DNA of 64,000 nucleotides from Eutreptiella sp. 'Long Island Sound 2002'. Taxonomy: Eukaryota > Euglenozoa > Euglenophyceae > Eutreptiales > Eutreptiaceae. The notes under the pieces are model-generated. The model searched no databases. It had not been told where the DNA came from and saw only the letters and a program-made list of their open reading frames with translations. Positions 22,373-32,584 of this stretch are shown in pieces. The position numbers and the translations under genes are program-made. Positions within the stretch are counted from its first letter, which is position 1. Each line of letters begins with the position of its first letter. Location of the stretch: the NCBI GenBank assembly GCA_964036045.1, contig OZ038388.1:2551501-2615500 (forward strand), in the 5' to 3' direction.

Positions 22373-25193
22373 GTCCTGATACAATATTGGAACGCCACAA
22401 GACCCACCAAAAGTGAGAGAATGTGCAGAACCGCACTGCGATCTCGTCAGAGCCCATTACCATGCGAGTCCCACGATGCTTAAAAACGAGGGGGGAGGGG
22501 GAGCGAGGCTGCAAGGGGGCTGCCACAAAGTGGTCAGGTTTGTCATCATGCAGTTGGCCCCACTTGCGCCTGGCTTACCACAGCCTTCATTACCGACAGT
22601 CTGATCGTAACACGAGGCAGTACCAAGGAATTTGCGCTACACAGTGCTGATTGCTCGACACAAGGCCCACCCGCTCTGTCCTACGGTGACTGTGTTGCTG
22701 CATAAGACATTCGCTGGTTTTAAGGGCCACACAACGCAGGCATGCAGGGGGCTGGAAGTTTCCAGGGGATGGTCCGGGGGCCAGGGTTCGTGATAAATTT
22801 CTAATAACACCACTGCAAGGTGACTAAGAGGTCTCTTCACAAAAATACTAGGGTTGCATTTGCAGTCCTTGAGATATGCGTCGGGTAAAAGAACCCATAT
22901 TTACCGATAGGTTACGTACAGGGTAAAACAAACGTGTATTTTTTGATAAACCAAGTAGTTTGTATTAAAAATGAAGCGTTGGAGGGTCTTCTAAATTCAC
23001 CCTATACGTGTGCAACATAGCGACCAACCAGTATGGTACGCATCTGAGGTTGCATTGAAACTGCACCTGAGCCCTGCCCCTGCCCCCCCCACCTCCACCC
23101 CCCCCGCGCGCCCTGCCCTGCCTGCCCAACCCCACTCCACCACACCACACCCCCGCTGACATTTGAAATCCAGCAGACCTTCTGTTCACGTGCAAAGGCA
23201 GTGGTGGACTAAGGTGTGCGCTGTGCAGTGCTGCGATGTGCGGTCGGCGAATTCGGAGGTTTCGCAACAATCCAATGACCCCCCCAATCGTGTTCCTTGC
23301 AACACAACAGCTGTTGCACATTGTCACACATTGTTGTTGCAAGGTGCATGCGGTGTTCTCCGTGTGCTGGGCGGATGAAAACCAAAGACATGGGAAATTC
23401 GTGAAACCTGGCGTGGTGGGGGCGATTTTTTCACTGTGCATGTGCACTCAAGGTGCTCAGAATGGTGGTGAGATCGAAAGTATCCAAAAAAGATAAGTTC
23501 GATCTCAGGTCCATGATTTCCCCCAGGGGGTCTGATAGCAATTGTTTCTGGTAACAGCGATTTCAGTATAGACTCGGATCTGTAATTGATCATCCCCGTG
23601 TGCGTATGTCGTTTGGAAAGGCCAAAGGAGTGGAAGACATTTCCTGCCTGGCTGTGCTGTTCAATGTAGGCAGACGTTTTCTTGTCTGCCGACGACCTGA
23701 ATGATTCTGACATAGTAAATAGATTGGCAGATGCCGCTACGAGATCACTGTGTCTCAGACGTCATTGACTGTTAAAACTGTTGCAGTGTGAATCATGATT
23801 GCGCCGCCATCTGTGGGGAGCTGGGTAGGTGTTGGCATCATAAATGCGAACTTGGCAACGTCCTCTTGTGGGCGTTTCTTGGTCCAGGTAGATGCCAAGA
23901 GTATGCCACAATAATGAAGGTGCACCCGTATCTCACTAAGCCCACAGTTAGCTAGGTCCTGCTTCAGTTTTCTCAAGGCGCCAATGCTCGGGGCTCGGTA
24001 AGAGAAGGTGGTCCTTGTGGCTGACTGCTGCTCACTGGACTAAAGACAAAGTTTTCGGGGGCTAACAGAAGTTGTTTCCCGGCGTCTGTGGCGGGATTCA
24101 GTCACTTGGACAGTTGAGACACTTGCGCGATTCCAGCCCCCCTGTGTGGCATTCCGTCGGGTTGCTGATCCTTCACAGGGCCCTGGACAGTCACCCGTTC
24201 TTCCCTTCGCGTGCTGCACCCTGCGGCCTCTGTTCCTGCTGGTGTTGTTTTCGCGTTGGCGGAGCCCAGTAGTTGGCGTACTGGGGTTGTGCTTGTTGGT
24301 GTGGGAGTCGTTTCTTCGTTTTTGCTGCCCACTCCCCTCCGCATTCTGTTCGTCCACCACCTGCCTCGCTGTGTTTCCATGGGCATGTGGTCCGTTGGGT
24401 TGCTGTTTCTTCACGGAGCCCTGGACAGTCACCCGTTCTTCCCTTCGCATGCTGCGTCGGGTCCCTTTCCCCCTCCTCGGGTGGCTTAAACTTCGCCCTT
24501 CGCCCCGGACCCACCGCACCAGGTACCAAATGAAGATGGCAAATACGCCTGTTGTATCTGAGGCACGACCCCACGGTAAGTGCGCAGCATTGACACACTG
24601 CACCCCCGTTCCCTGTTGCATGCTCCATCTTTACACCACCGTGCAAACATGCAGTGATGTGGTTCCTCCCCCGGCCACTGATGTGCAACACAACTCTGTA
24701 GGTCCCCTTGTCATCCAAGGAACAACGAAACCCTCGTGCGTCAGTAGGCCATTGAACAGGTCCCGGAGTAAATCAGGCATGAAGCCAATTCAGTACCTCC
24801 GCCCAGAGCAACTTAGGCAAAACACATCCCTTAATGGCAGAGGAGGAACGGGGCCGCGCATGATAAACAAAACAGAAAAAAAACTCTGTGGTACACATCA
24901 CCAAAAATGTCACACAGTGCAGCAATCGTCAACAAACAGCAATTGGCCAGTGCTAGATACCACTTACCATTCCCTGAAAACCAGCAGCATTCAACACACA
25001 GCACGTGGTAGAAATTGGCGCTTCATGAACAAACTTCGGTTCACCGCGGCAGTTCGCCAGTCACCTGTTGCCCAGAGGGTCGTCTTTATGGATTGTCCTT
25101 AGAAAAAGATTTTCCTTGCGAACAGCCCTAGGGAGGGCTGTCGCTGCTGAAAATGGGTGTCACTCCTCGACTCTACAAGGGGTGGTACTGCTG
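22373..25193. other. Intergenic stretch
   Basis: Lies between the F-box gene and the DIRS element. It contains a duplicated segment: CCTGGACAGTCACCCGTTCT at about 24182 recurs at about 24421, within units of roughly 240 bp. A long plus-strand frame across 24146-25102 has no domain and crosses this duplication, so I do not call it. A hairpin-prone ACAGCCCTAGGGAGGGCTGT lies at about 25123. Confidence 0.35.
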
Positions 25194-25262
25194 GTTCTGC
25201 CTGCCCCACCCCTCCCCCTGGACAAAGCAATCAGGACAGATGCACTATTCCACGGACAGCAC
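25194..25262 (-). repeat. Split repeat B2 (3' end of the element)
   Basis: 69 bp, matching B1 at 25488-25556 without difference by eye. Its outer edge on the plus strand starts GTTCTGCC and abuts host sequence GGTACTGCTG. Confidence 0.9.
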
Positions 25263-25345
25263 CAGTGACAGAATAACAAATGAAGGGCTGTCCTTTCATC
25301 ACCCCTGGCAGGCGCCGGGACAAGACACAGGGTGGGCGGGTGGGT

Positions 25346-25490
25346 CGATGTACCCCCGCCTTAAATTATAAAAAGGCTAAGGAGGGGAGGAGGTAGGATG
25401 GGAAGCAGGTCCAGAGACAGGGGGCGGGGGGAGTGCTGGGGCCCGGTGGCAGAACTTTCGTTACCCCGCTTCGCTATACTAACTGCAGTT
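25346..25490 (-). repeat. Split repeat A2
   Basis: 145 bp, nearly identical to A1 at 29782-29926, differing only within two G runs. Its plus-strand right edge is the perfect palindrome AACTGCAGTT. An AT-rich TTATAAAAAG core lies near 25366. Confidence 0.9.
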
Positions 25491-25556
25491 CTGCCTGCCC
25501 CACCCCTCCCCCTGGACAAAGCAATCAGGACAGATGCACTATTCCACGGACAGCAC
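25488..25556 (-). repeat. Split repeat B1
   Basis: 69 bp copy of B2 that overlaps A2 by GTT (25488-25490). The B1-A2 junction equals the junction expected if the outer ends B2 and A1 are joined in a circular intermediate. Confidence 0.9.
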
Positions 25557-25605
25557 ATTTTGCCGCGCGACTGCGCGTCCATATGTCCCCGTAGCCGTCG
25601 TATCA

Positions 25606-27660
25606 TCAGTCCCCCACCTCCCCTTTGAATCTCCACGGGGGGCGAATCATCTCCATCAGACCCATGTACTTGGTGTCGACGGCTTTTTCCCACATCTCAC
25701 GACGCCTTGCTGCTTCGGCAACGGCCTGTTTCCGAGACTGGAAGCCTGTCTCCCTACTCAGGGGGTCGGCCGCGTTTAAAAGGGACGGCACCCTGAAGGA
25801 CTCGACACTAACAGTACTCCAGCACCTTAGCCAAAACAGGCGCCGGAGTATTCGCTGCTGAGAATCGGCATGCACCGACGCCCTCAGCGCATTAATCTGA
25901 GACCTAGCTACGTTGCTGTCTGAACCCACACGAATTCTTTCAAAACCACGATAGGATGCCACCTTAATGACGATGTACAACGCATACAGTTCCGCCTGCT
26001 GCAGGGAGTCCACCCAGGGCGGACACACCTCCGATCGATAGTAATCCCCCCCCCCAACAATCCCCAGACGGAAACGTTTGCCCTCTGGAGCTGCATCCAC
26101 GAACACCTCCCAGGCCCCTCGTCCACCAGGCCCTGGAGGGTCGCACCGCTGAGGGACACAGGAGAATAGGAGCACTGTCGCCACTCCCTTGCAGACCCCC
26201 CTACCAAACACTCCTTTCCCACTCTGCAAACCTCGATACGCGCCCGCCAGGAAGGCGCCCAGACCCGCATTGGGCCTGCTCAGCCAGCACAGTTTACCCA
26301 GGAGGCGTTCCATAACCTTTGAGGGCAGGCGCCCCCCGCCCACCCCCCGGATCCACGCCCTGAAGGCACCGACCAAGGCACCCACCGCATTGCTGATTGT
26401 CCCAGCCTTGGTGTCAATCTGCTTTCCAATAAAACCGAGTCTCTCAGTCGGATCCGGTTCGGACTTTGCCCCCACAATAAAACCCGCACGTCTCAGCCTG
26501 CGAATGCAGTCCCTCACAGCCCCCCGCAGACGACTCTTGCTCCTGCACGACAGTAAAATATCATCCAGATACACCCAACCCCGCACACTACGTCTCGACA
26601 AGGCCCCCCGGATAACAGAGGATACCAGCTTTTGGCATATCACTGGGCTATAGGCCCATCCGAATGGCAGCCTCGCATACCGGAAACGCCTACCCGACCG
26701 CCCCCCCACCACAAAAACACTGCGCCAGGCGGGGGGGAGGCGGATGCTCCAGTAAGCATTCTGCAGGTCCAGCTTTGCCAGAAAAACACGGCACCTGCCC
26801 CCCCCCACACGCCGAGGGCGCGCACGTCCCATCCAGTGGCGGATGGCCTCCAGTCCTGGCAGTCGGAATTTCGGGGGCTTCCGGGGGTCGCTTGCGTTGA
26901 CTCTCCGCGCATCAAGAATGGCTCGGCATTTGAGCGCATTCTTCCACGTAAGGAACATTTTTGCCGTCTCGGGGCGCTTTGTTCTGCGCAGTCCCTTAGT
27001 CTCATTTCTGAGGGACTCCAGCATTGCATCCACGGGCCCCGACTTCCCCCCATGTGACTTTTCAATCCCCGCACTGTCCCCCCGTAACTGCCTCCGGTAC
27101 ACCCCCAGCAAGTCACGAGGGACCAAGCTGTTCCAGATCTTGTCTGACACTGTCACACACCCCGCTTCCCCCACCCCCCGAGCAGCCATGTCCTCGGTAA
27201 CCACCCCCTCCTCGTCGCTGCTACTGTAGTATCCATCGTCCTCCTCGTCTAAGTCCCCCTCCCCAACTTTTGTTAACACACTGCACAGCGTATCCAGACC
27301 CTCCTCCCCACACTCCAGCCTGAGCACCGCCTCACCCATCCCTGTAATGAGGTTACGCACCATCTCTTGCCTGTGCACCTTGACGCCCCGCATTTCGCTT
27401 ATCACCCTCGCCGCATCTCGCAACCGCCCTAGAAGCACTCGCACTCGGGGACACTGTCCTACCTCGTTTGCGTGCACCCTCACCCCCCTCAGGCGATCCC
27501 CCAGCAAGTCGGGAAGCTTCCCCGGCCGCGAAGGCGATCTCCCGGCGTATCCATGACGGCCAGAAAGAGAGCGTAGAGCCCTGCTTCGTGCAGTAGCCCG
27601 GCTCTGCCCCCCCCCCCCCACACAGGCCATGGGATTTTTCCCGAGCGGGCAAACTTCCAC
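25606..27660 (-). CDS. DIRS-type reverse transcriptase-RNase H
   Basis: Open for 684 codons. The first codon of the open stretch is GTG, so expression may depend on readthrough, frameshifting or an internal ATG. Residues 1-230 are a basic/acidic leader with an Asp/Glu/Ser-rich patch (about 134-152). The RT palm shows KLDLQNAYWSIRLP with Asp298, LPFGWAYSP (331-339) and YLDD with Asp366 and Asp367. The connection GFIVGAKSEPDP...FIGKQIDT is typical of DIRS elements. RNase H has VFVDAAPEG (Asp522), QQAELYALY (Glu557), VGSDSN (Asp581) and NAADPLSR (Asp632). All catalytic residues are present. No adenine-methylase-like domain follows, unlike canonical DIRS1. It would copy the element RNA and degrade the RNA strand. 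Confidence 0.9.
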   Translation of the reverse strand: MEVCPLGKNPMACVGGGGQSRATARSRALRSLSGRHGYAGRSPSRPGKLPDLLGDRLRGVRVHANEVGQCPRVRVLLGRLRDAARVISEMRGVKVHRQEMVRNLITGMGEAVLRLECGEEGLDTLCSVLTKVGEGDLDEEDDGYYSSSDEEGVVTEDMAARGVGEAGCVTVSDKIWNSLVPRDLLGVYRRQLRGDSAGIEKSHGGKSGPVDAMLESLRNETKGLRRTKRPETAKMFLTWKNALKCRAILDARRVNASDPRKPPKFRLPGLEAIRHWMGRARPRRVGGGRCRVFLAKLDLQNAYWSIRLPPAWRSVFVVGGRSGRRFRYARLPFGWAYSPVICQKLVSSVIRGALSRRSVRGWVYLDDILLSCRSKSRLRGAVRDCIRRLRRAGFIVGAKSEPDPTERLGFIGKQIDTKAGTISNAVGALVGAFRAWIRGVGGGRLPSKVMERLLGKLCWLSRPNAGLGAFLAGAYRGLQSGKGVFGRGVCKGVATVLLFSCVPQRCDPPGPGGRGAWEVFVDAAPEGKRFRLGIVGGGDYYRSEVCPPWVDSLQQAELYALYIVIKVASYRGFERIRVGSDSNVARSQINALRASVHADSQQRILRRLFWLRCWSTVSVESFRVPSLLNAADPLSRETGFQSRKQAVAEAARRREMWEKAVDTKYMGLMEMIRPPWRFKGEVGD

Positions 27661-28473
27661 CTGGGAGGGGCCTCAGTATACATCTGCGCGACTTTCGCTG
27701 ACTTCCACCCCCCCCCACAGCATAATTGTTGTGAGCGGTGCCCCCATTTTCCGGAGTTGCGCTGCCCCCATCCTACGGAAGCTATGCCACCGGACAGTCT
27801 TCTTTCCCTCCCCCCTCTCCAGCAGGCTGACCAACGTTTTCCCCAGCGCCTCCCTGGACTCGTGCCACGCCCCTCTGTCGGGTTGGAATCCTTTGAGCGC
27901 TCTGAGTTTTGCCAGGAATTGCAACCATGCTCGCACCCAGGGCCCCACTTCCTGTCTCTGGACCCCCCTCCTGGACTTCGTTCCAAAAAATCGCAACCCC
28001 TCATCTTCCTGTCCCACCCCACCCCCCGCCTCGGAGCCCCGCAGGCGGTGTCCCACCAATATGCACGCCAGCGCCACCGCCTCCCATTCTGCGAAGCTGG
28101 AGGCAGCCGCACACAGCCTGCACAAGTCCTCCAGTTGCGCCCACTCCTTCGCCTCCGCCCGCTGTTCTTTGCACCGCCGCTGGTCGATAGACATAACCAA
28201 GTACCAATCAGACTTCCGCACCACCGGGGCAAGCCACGCCATCTTTTCGGCCAGCCTCGCCGCAGCCAGAACGAGCTTTGCGGCGCTCTCTGACAGGTCG
28301 CCCTGCACAATCTGCATGAGCCTGGCCTCCAGTACACCCCGAGCACCGTCGCCTGGTCGCATCCGCTCCAGCCTTGCCAGCCGCCTGAGCTGCCGTAGAT
28401 ACCCGTCGAGGGCACCATCCTGCAGGCCCCGCACCGTAGTGGCATCAAAATTCGTCCCGTACTCATCAGCCAT
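27489..28473 (-). CDS. DIRS tyrosine recombinase, frame disrupted
   Basis: An ATG at 28473 opens a frame that carries LRGSEA (catalytic Arg I region), then VRWHSFRRMGAAQLRKMGAPL with the H-x-x-R motif, and stops at 27673. The expected C-terminus with the nucleophilic tyrosine, WKSAKVAQMYTEAPP, is in the next frame and reaches a stop at 27489. The switch falls in a run of nine C (27708-27716); eight would keep one frame. The enzyme would cut and rejoin DNA to insert a circular copy. The break could be a sequencing error, a true mutation, or a slippery site. The gene lies between gag and RT, whereas most DIRS elements have it last. Confidence 0.8.
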
Positions 28474-28581
28474 CGCCGCCTCGAGTCTGTCGCGCGCTGC
28501 CGCCCACGGCCACTCGCGCTCGCTCTCCTCGTCGTCCTGCGTGTCCCCTGCAGCCCCGTCTCCAGCGTCATGGCTTCGCAG

Positions 28582-29772
28582 TCATTTCCTTCGGCCTTTA
28601 CACCCGTGCTTCTCCCTGTCAAACCACCAATGGTGGCCACCACACTCCGGGCATGCCGTTTTTGGAGGGTTTTCGCAATTAACCCAGTCTCCTGTCTTCT
28701 TGCTGCGGAAGTGGCGCTTTCCATCTATCCATTTGAACTCCGGCTGACTTGTGCTCCCCTGCGTGCCACCTCTGCCTTTACGCTTTGAGTGGTGTCCTGA
28801 TGAGCTGGAGCTTGCTGTACATGAGGTATCAGACGCACTGTCGCTGCTACTGTCCGTGGACAACGATTCCGAGTCGGAGGACATGCGCCTCCCTTTTCCC
28901 CTTCGAGACGACCGGCGCTCCTTCATCTCCTTCTTTTTCTCCTTGCGCCTCTGTTTTTTGGCCTTCTTCTTGTTCTTCTTTTTGACCTCCTTTATTTTTG
29001 CCTTGACCGCGTCCTTACCGGATTTGTCGCAATCAAGGAGCAATTGCCAGACATCGTCAATGATCGTGGACACCTCCGTCGCAGTCTCAGACTCCTCGGC
29101 CTCCATTAACCTTTCAACCAGGCGGCACAGTTTGACCGTCCACCGCGGGGCCCCGGGCCTCTTTCTCATCCACCTGGCATTTTTGAAGCTGGGCTCCTTA
29201 TACGTCAGTTCGTCCTCCTCGCCTTCCTCAGCGGCGGCCGGCCCCCCTCCTCCTTCGCGATCATCGGCTCCGGCGCCCGCCTCCTCGTCCAGGGCCATGC
29301 CACTGTTGGTCTCGGGCTTTGCGCTCTTCCCCGGAGAGTGTCTCTCACCCTTGATCCCCACTCCTCCTCTCCTGTTCATCGATTTTCCAGGCGGCTTGGC
29401 GATCAAGTCGCAGACAGCGAACCCGACGGCCGCCTCTTCCGCAGACAGGCTGAACGCAGTCACCTCGACTCCCCAGGCAAGTGTCAACCCATACAGCAGC
29501 GCGTCGACGAACCGCTGCGGATCAGGGGATTGAAATGAGATCCCCAGCGTCTCATGGAAGGTCCTGGCCAGCTTCACCGCACTCCAGCTGACTCCATCCC
29601 GAGACCATCCTGCCACGCCCGCCACCAGCACCTCTGTGCGATGCTGATGCGGGATCATACGGGCCATCCAGGGCGTCTGAATCAGGTGGGCCCATGCCGT
29701 GGATTTTGCTGCGGGGTCTTCGTCTTTTAGACGCCTCCAGTCCCATGCCCCATCATTGTTGGCCGAGCCCAT
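28582..29772 (-). CDS. DIRS element gag-like protein
   Basis: ATG at 29772, 10 bp inside repeat A1, and 396 codons to a stop at 28582. The N-terminal about 150 residues form a mixed helical region (for example DGVSWSAVKLARTFHETLG). The middle is charged, with a Lys-rich block (KKKNKKKAKKQRRKEKKKEMKE near residues 275-300) and a Ser-rich stretch. The C-terminus ends in a zinc-knuckle-like CPECGGHHWWFDREKHGC (C-x2-C-x11-H-x-C). These are features of a nucleic-acid-binding structural protein. The overlap with the open frame 27489-28724 is an artefact of the recombinase region. Confidence 0.75.
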   Translation of the reverse strand: MGSANNDGAWDWRRLKDEDPAAKSTAWAHLIQTPWMARMIPHQHRTEVLVAGVAGWSRDGVSWSAVKLARTFHETLGISFQSPDPQRFVDALLYGLTLAWGVEVTAFSLSAEEAAVGFAVCDLIAKPPGKSMNRRGGVGIKGERHSPGKSAKPETNSGMALDEEAGAGADDREGGGGPAAAEEGEEDELTYKEPSFKNARWMRKRPGAPRWTVKLCRLVERLMEAEESETATEVSTIIDDVWQLLLDCDKSGKDAVKAKIKEVKKKNKKKAKKQRRKEKKKEMKERRSSRRGKGRRMSSDSESLSTDSSSDSASDTSCTASSSSSGHHSKRKGRGGTQGSTSQPEFKWIDGKRHFRSKKTGDWVNCENPPKTACPECGGHHWWFDREKHGCKGRRK

Positions 29773-29781
29773 TGGATGACC

Positions 29782-29926
29782 CGATGTACCCCCGCCTTAA
29801 ATTATAAAAAGGCTAAGGAGGGGAGGAGGTAGGATGGGAAGCAGGTCCAGAGACAGGGGGGGGGGGAGTGCTGGGGGCCCGGTGGCAGAACTTTCGTTAC
29901 CCCGCTTCGCTATACTAACTGCAGTT
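29782..29926 (-). repeat. Split repeat A1 (5' end of the element)
   Basis: 145 bp copy of A2. Its outer edge on the plus strand is CTGCAGTT, ending in GTT next to host ACACCAGC. It presumably carries the promoter of the element. Confidence 0.9.
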
Positions 29927-32584
29927 ACACCAGCAACCTCAACAGTCCAAAACCGGTCAGGGGTGACGGTAAGCTGTCGTAGGACGGTGCATGCAAACAT
30001 TGCGCAGTCGAAATTTTGCTCAGGCGGGCACTTGCGATTCTTGGTGCAAATGGGAAAGAAGGACTCCTGTAATTCATACAAGGTGCGTGAACAGAGTACA
30101 GAGTGCACGATGTACAAGGGATGCAGTGTGAAGGCAGTCTACAGAATGCACAAATACACAGTGCGCAGTGTGCAGTGTGCACCGTGCGCTGTGCAGCAGC
30201 CCAATGTGCAGTGTGAAGAGTTTGCAGTGTGCATATTGCGGAACGCAAGTGCACAGAGCACAGAGCGCAGTATGCGGACTCGAATGTCTTCAGGTCACGC
30301 AGGTGCATTGTGTATTGGGCGGTGTGCGGTTTGCAGAGTGCACGGTGTGTGGCGTGTCGAGTTCTCTGTGTGCGCTGGGGGTGCAGAGTGCATGCCGTGC
30401 AGGGTGTGCACTGCACGGCGTGCCAAGTGCGTAGTATGCATGCAGTGTGTGTGGTGGAGTGCACTGGGTGTGTAGTGTGTACAAAGTGCGCAATGTGTAG
30501 TGCGTGGAGTGTGTAGTGTACAAGTGCACAAGTGTACAAGTGTAAAAGGTTCCCTCCCCTGCCTGCCCGGTCCCCATATTCCATCCTGGTGGTCTGTAGG
30601 CTGAGGCCACCCCTTTGGGCAAAGAACCTGAGCACATGCGCCTCGGAACGACCGTTGCACTGAACTCACTTTGGGCCGGAAACTTGCATCCGAGGACCCC
30701 ACACAACGGCCACTTCCGGCATTCCGGAGAGTACAATAAGGCAATGTTTGCGCATTGCAGTTCGGCATAATCTGAGTGAGCCTGACCCAGCCCAGCCCCG
30801 CTCCCCTCCGAAAGGCGATGCTGTCGCAGCCCGAGGGCCACCCCTCAACGTTCCCCAAATCACCCTAAAATTGTGGCATCCCCGTTACTGCCACGAGGCT
30901 CAAGAGCACGGACAAAATGCTCGCCTCTTCACACTGATGGCACTGAACCGAATATCATGGGGGAAAATAAGGTCGGCAAGCCCGATCCAGAAAATGGCCC
31001 AGCAGCAAGACTACCTTTCCGAGGGATGGGGATGGCAGTTGGAGCCATGGGCCAATTGCTTGCTTGAGATTTGAAATATCCACAACCATCGGGGCAGAGA
31101 CAGTGCGGCTCCGAGACAACAGCCTCAACGAAATGATGCATTGACATTGTATTGGTCTACTCTACTCCAGTGCTCTGCTCTACACCACACCACAGCAGTA
31201 GCAGTGCAACCCTCCAACACAAAGAGTCTTGCACGACTTCAACGGGTCGGCACGTGCTCGCGTTTAATACGTCCAAACCGTTTGGGCAGAGACACTGCCG
31301 CTCTGGTCGGCTTGTTCACTGGCTGGACAGCCGATCGACACCGAAGAGCACCGCCACGCGCTGTGCACTTCTCAACAGAAGACTGCTGAGCTGACCGATC
31401 TCCTCCAACTTTCGGCTCTGCCGTGGGGACCTGATTTGGGAGGTTCGAGATCATTCCGACGCCTTTCAGGCCCTGTGGACGACGACACCACAGCCACCAC
31501 AGATGGAAGGGTGAGGGTGGGGGGATCCGATTCATGCGGACGTGCGTAGGATGGTGCGGAAGGGGGCGTCCCGGCTCACCCAGTCCCGGGGCAGGCAACT
31601 ACCGCACCCTCTCGCGCCTCCTTCCTTTGGCCTGGCTGGAGCGTAGTGCCCGGCCCTTCCGATCAGGAGTCCTTCGTGCTGCCACTGCACCGCACTGCAT
31701 CGCAGCGCATCCACACGTGGACAGGAAGCAAGTGGTGCGGGGGAAGGCAAAAGGTCAGGTGTGGATCCGCCCACTAAGCTCCAGCCGCGCCTGCCTGCCC
31801 GTGGCCTTCACTGCTCGCTCACTTCGTTCAGGTCCATCTCCTCTCGTGCGCTGCTCCACCGAGCCCTGTCCCTCACCTCTTTGCCTGGTCAGTCGGTTCT
31901 CTCGGGTGGGGCGGGTGAATTACTTTGTTTGGCTCCGCCTTCTCACGGCCCAAGGGGCCTGGACACGATCAACTGATCAAACCATTACATTCACCACCTT
32001 CCGTTGGTGACTCCCGTTGCTGTACCCAGGCAGAAAGGGGGGGCATGGCTGGGGGGAAATTCATTTGCGGGGGGTGGGGGTCACTCGAGCTCCTTTTCCC
32101 AACACCCCCCCCATCTCCCTCATCCCCCCACTCCGTGACTGAAGCGATTTCCGGCCAACGCTTTATAAGGGGCATGGGCATCGCGACTCCTGAATGAGGA
32201 AAACCTGATGCGGAGCCCCGGTTGTCCCTGGTCATCGGTCTATTCTTCTCCCTCCTTCGCTAAAGGATCTGCCAAAAAGGAGGCTACAAACTCAAACCGT
32301 GCAAAAGAAGGGGGGTCTGCCCCTTGGGGGCATCACCACCCTCACACTTTTGAAGATGCCAAGGGAGCCGCTACCTGCCGGCCAGCACACTCAAATACCA
32401 AAAGGGGAGCACAAATATGCCCTCCCCCCTTTTTTACCAATAGAAATACTGCTCAGTCACGTAGGCCCCTTCTCCACCCACCCCCCCCTTTGTTTGTTGG
32501 AGCTCGAGTGACCCCCGCAAATGAACCCAAGCTTCGCATTGGGACTCATGCGGTCGCACTCGCCCCCGTTCAGACCGGCCGGCG
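29927..32584. other. Intergenic stretch with GTGCA-rich block
   Basis: Between the DIRS element and the J-KH gene. A block at 30090-30540 is built from degenerate GTGCA/CAGTG/TGTGCAG motifs on the plus strand, leaving stops rare on both strands. The rest has G/C runs and no gene. Confidence 0.35.
30090..30540 (+). repeat. GTGCAGTGTGCA-type degenerate repeat
   Basis: About 450 bp of irregular repeats of GTGCA, CAGTGTG and GTGTGCAG. A block of the same motif type occurs at 37395-37720. Frames through it give Cys/His/Val-rich peptides that are not believable proteins. Confidence 0.6.

Larger units (their letters stand above)
25194..29926 (-). mobile_element. DIRS-order retrotransposon with split direct repeats
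   Basis: On the minus strand the order is repeat A1 (29926-29782), gag, tyrosine recombinase, RT-RNase H, repeat B1 (25556-25488), repeat A2 (25490-25346), 83 bp of unique sequence, repeat B2 (25262-25194). The A copies are 145 bp and the B copies 69 bp, each nearly identical within its pair. This A1-ORFs-B1-A2-B2 layout is the split-direct-repeat structure of PAT/Ngaro/Kangaroo-like members of the DIRS order, which integrate with a tyrosine recombinase instead of an integrase. B1 and A2 overlap by the trinucleotide GTT, which also lies at both outer ends. RT catalytic residues are intact and repeat pairs hardly differ, so insertion looks recent. The only clear lesion is one extra base in a homopolymer of the recombinase gene. 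Confidence 0.88.

Noticed and set aside
24146-25102. 318-codon plus-strand frame
   Set aside because: It crosses a tandem duplication, has no domain, and composition changes halfway; likely chance.
27629-28747. 372-codon plus-strand frame
   Set aside because: It is the antisense of the DIRS recombinase region; the minus strand carries the recognisable motifs.
28751-29533. 260-codon plus-strand Ser/Pro/Phe frame
   Set aside because: Antisense shadow of the gag-like gene, whose Lys and Glu codons read as Phe/Leu/Ser on the other strand.
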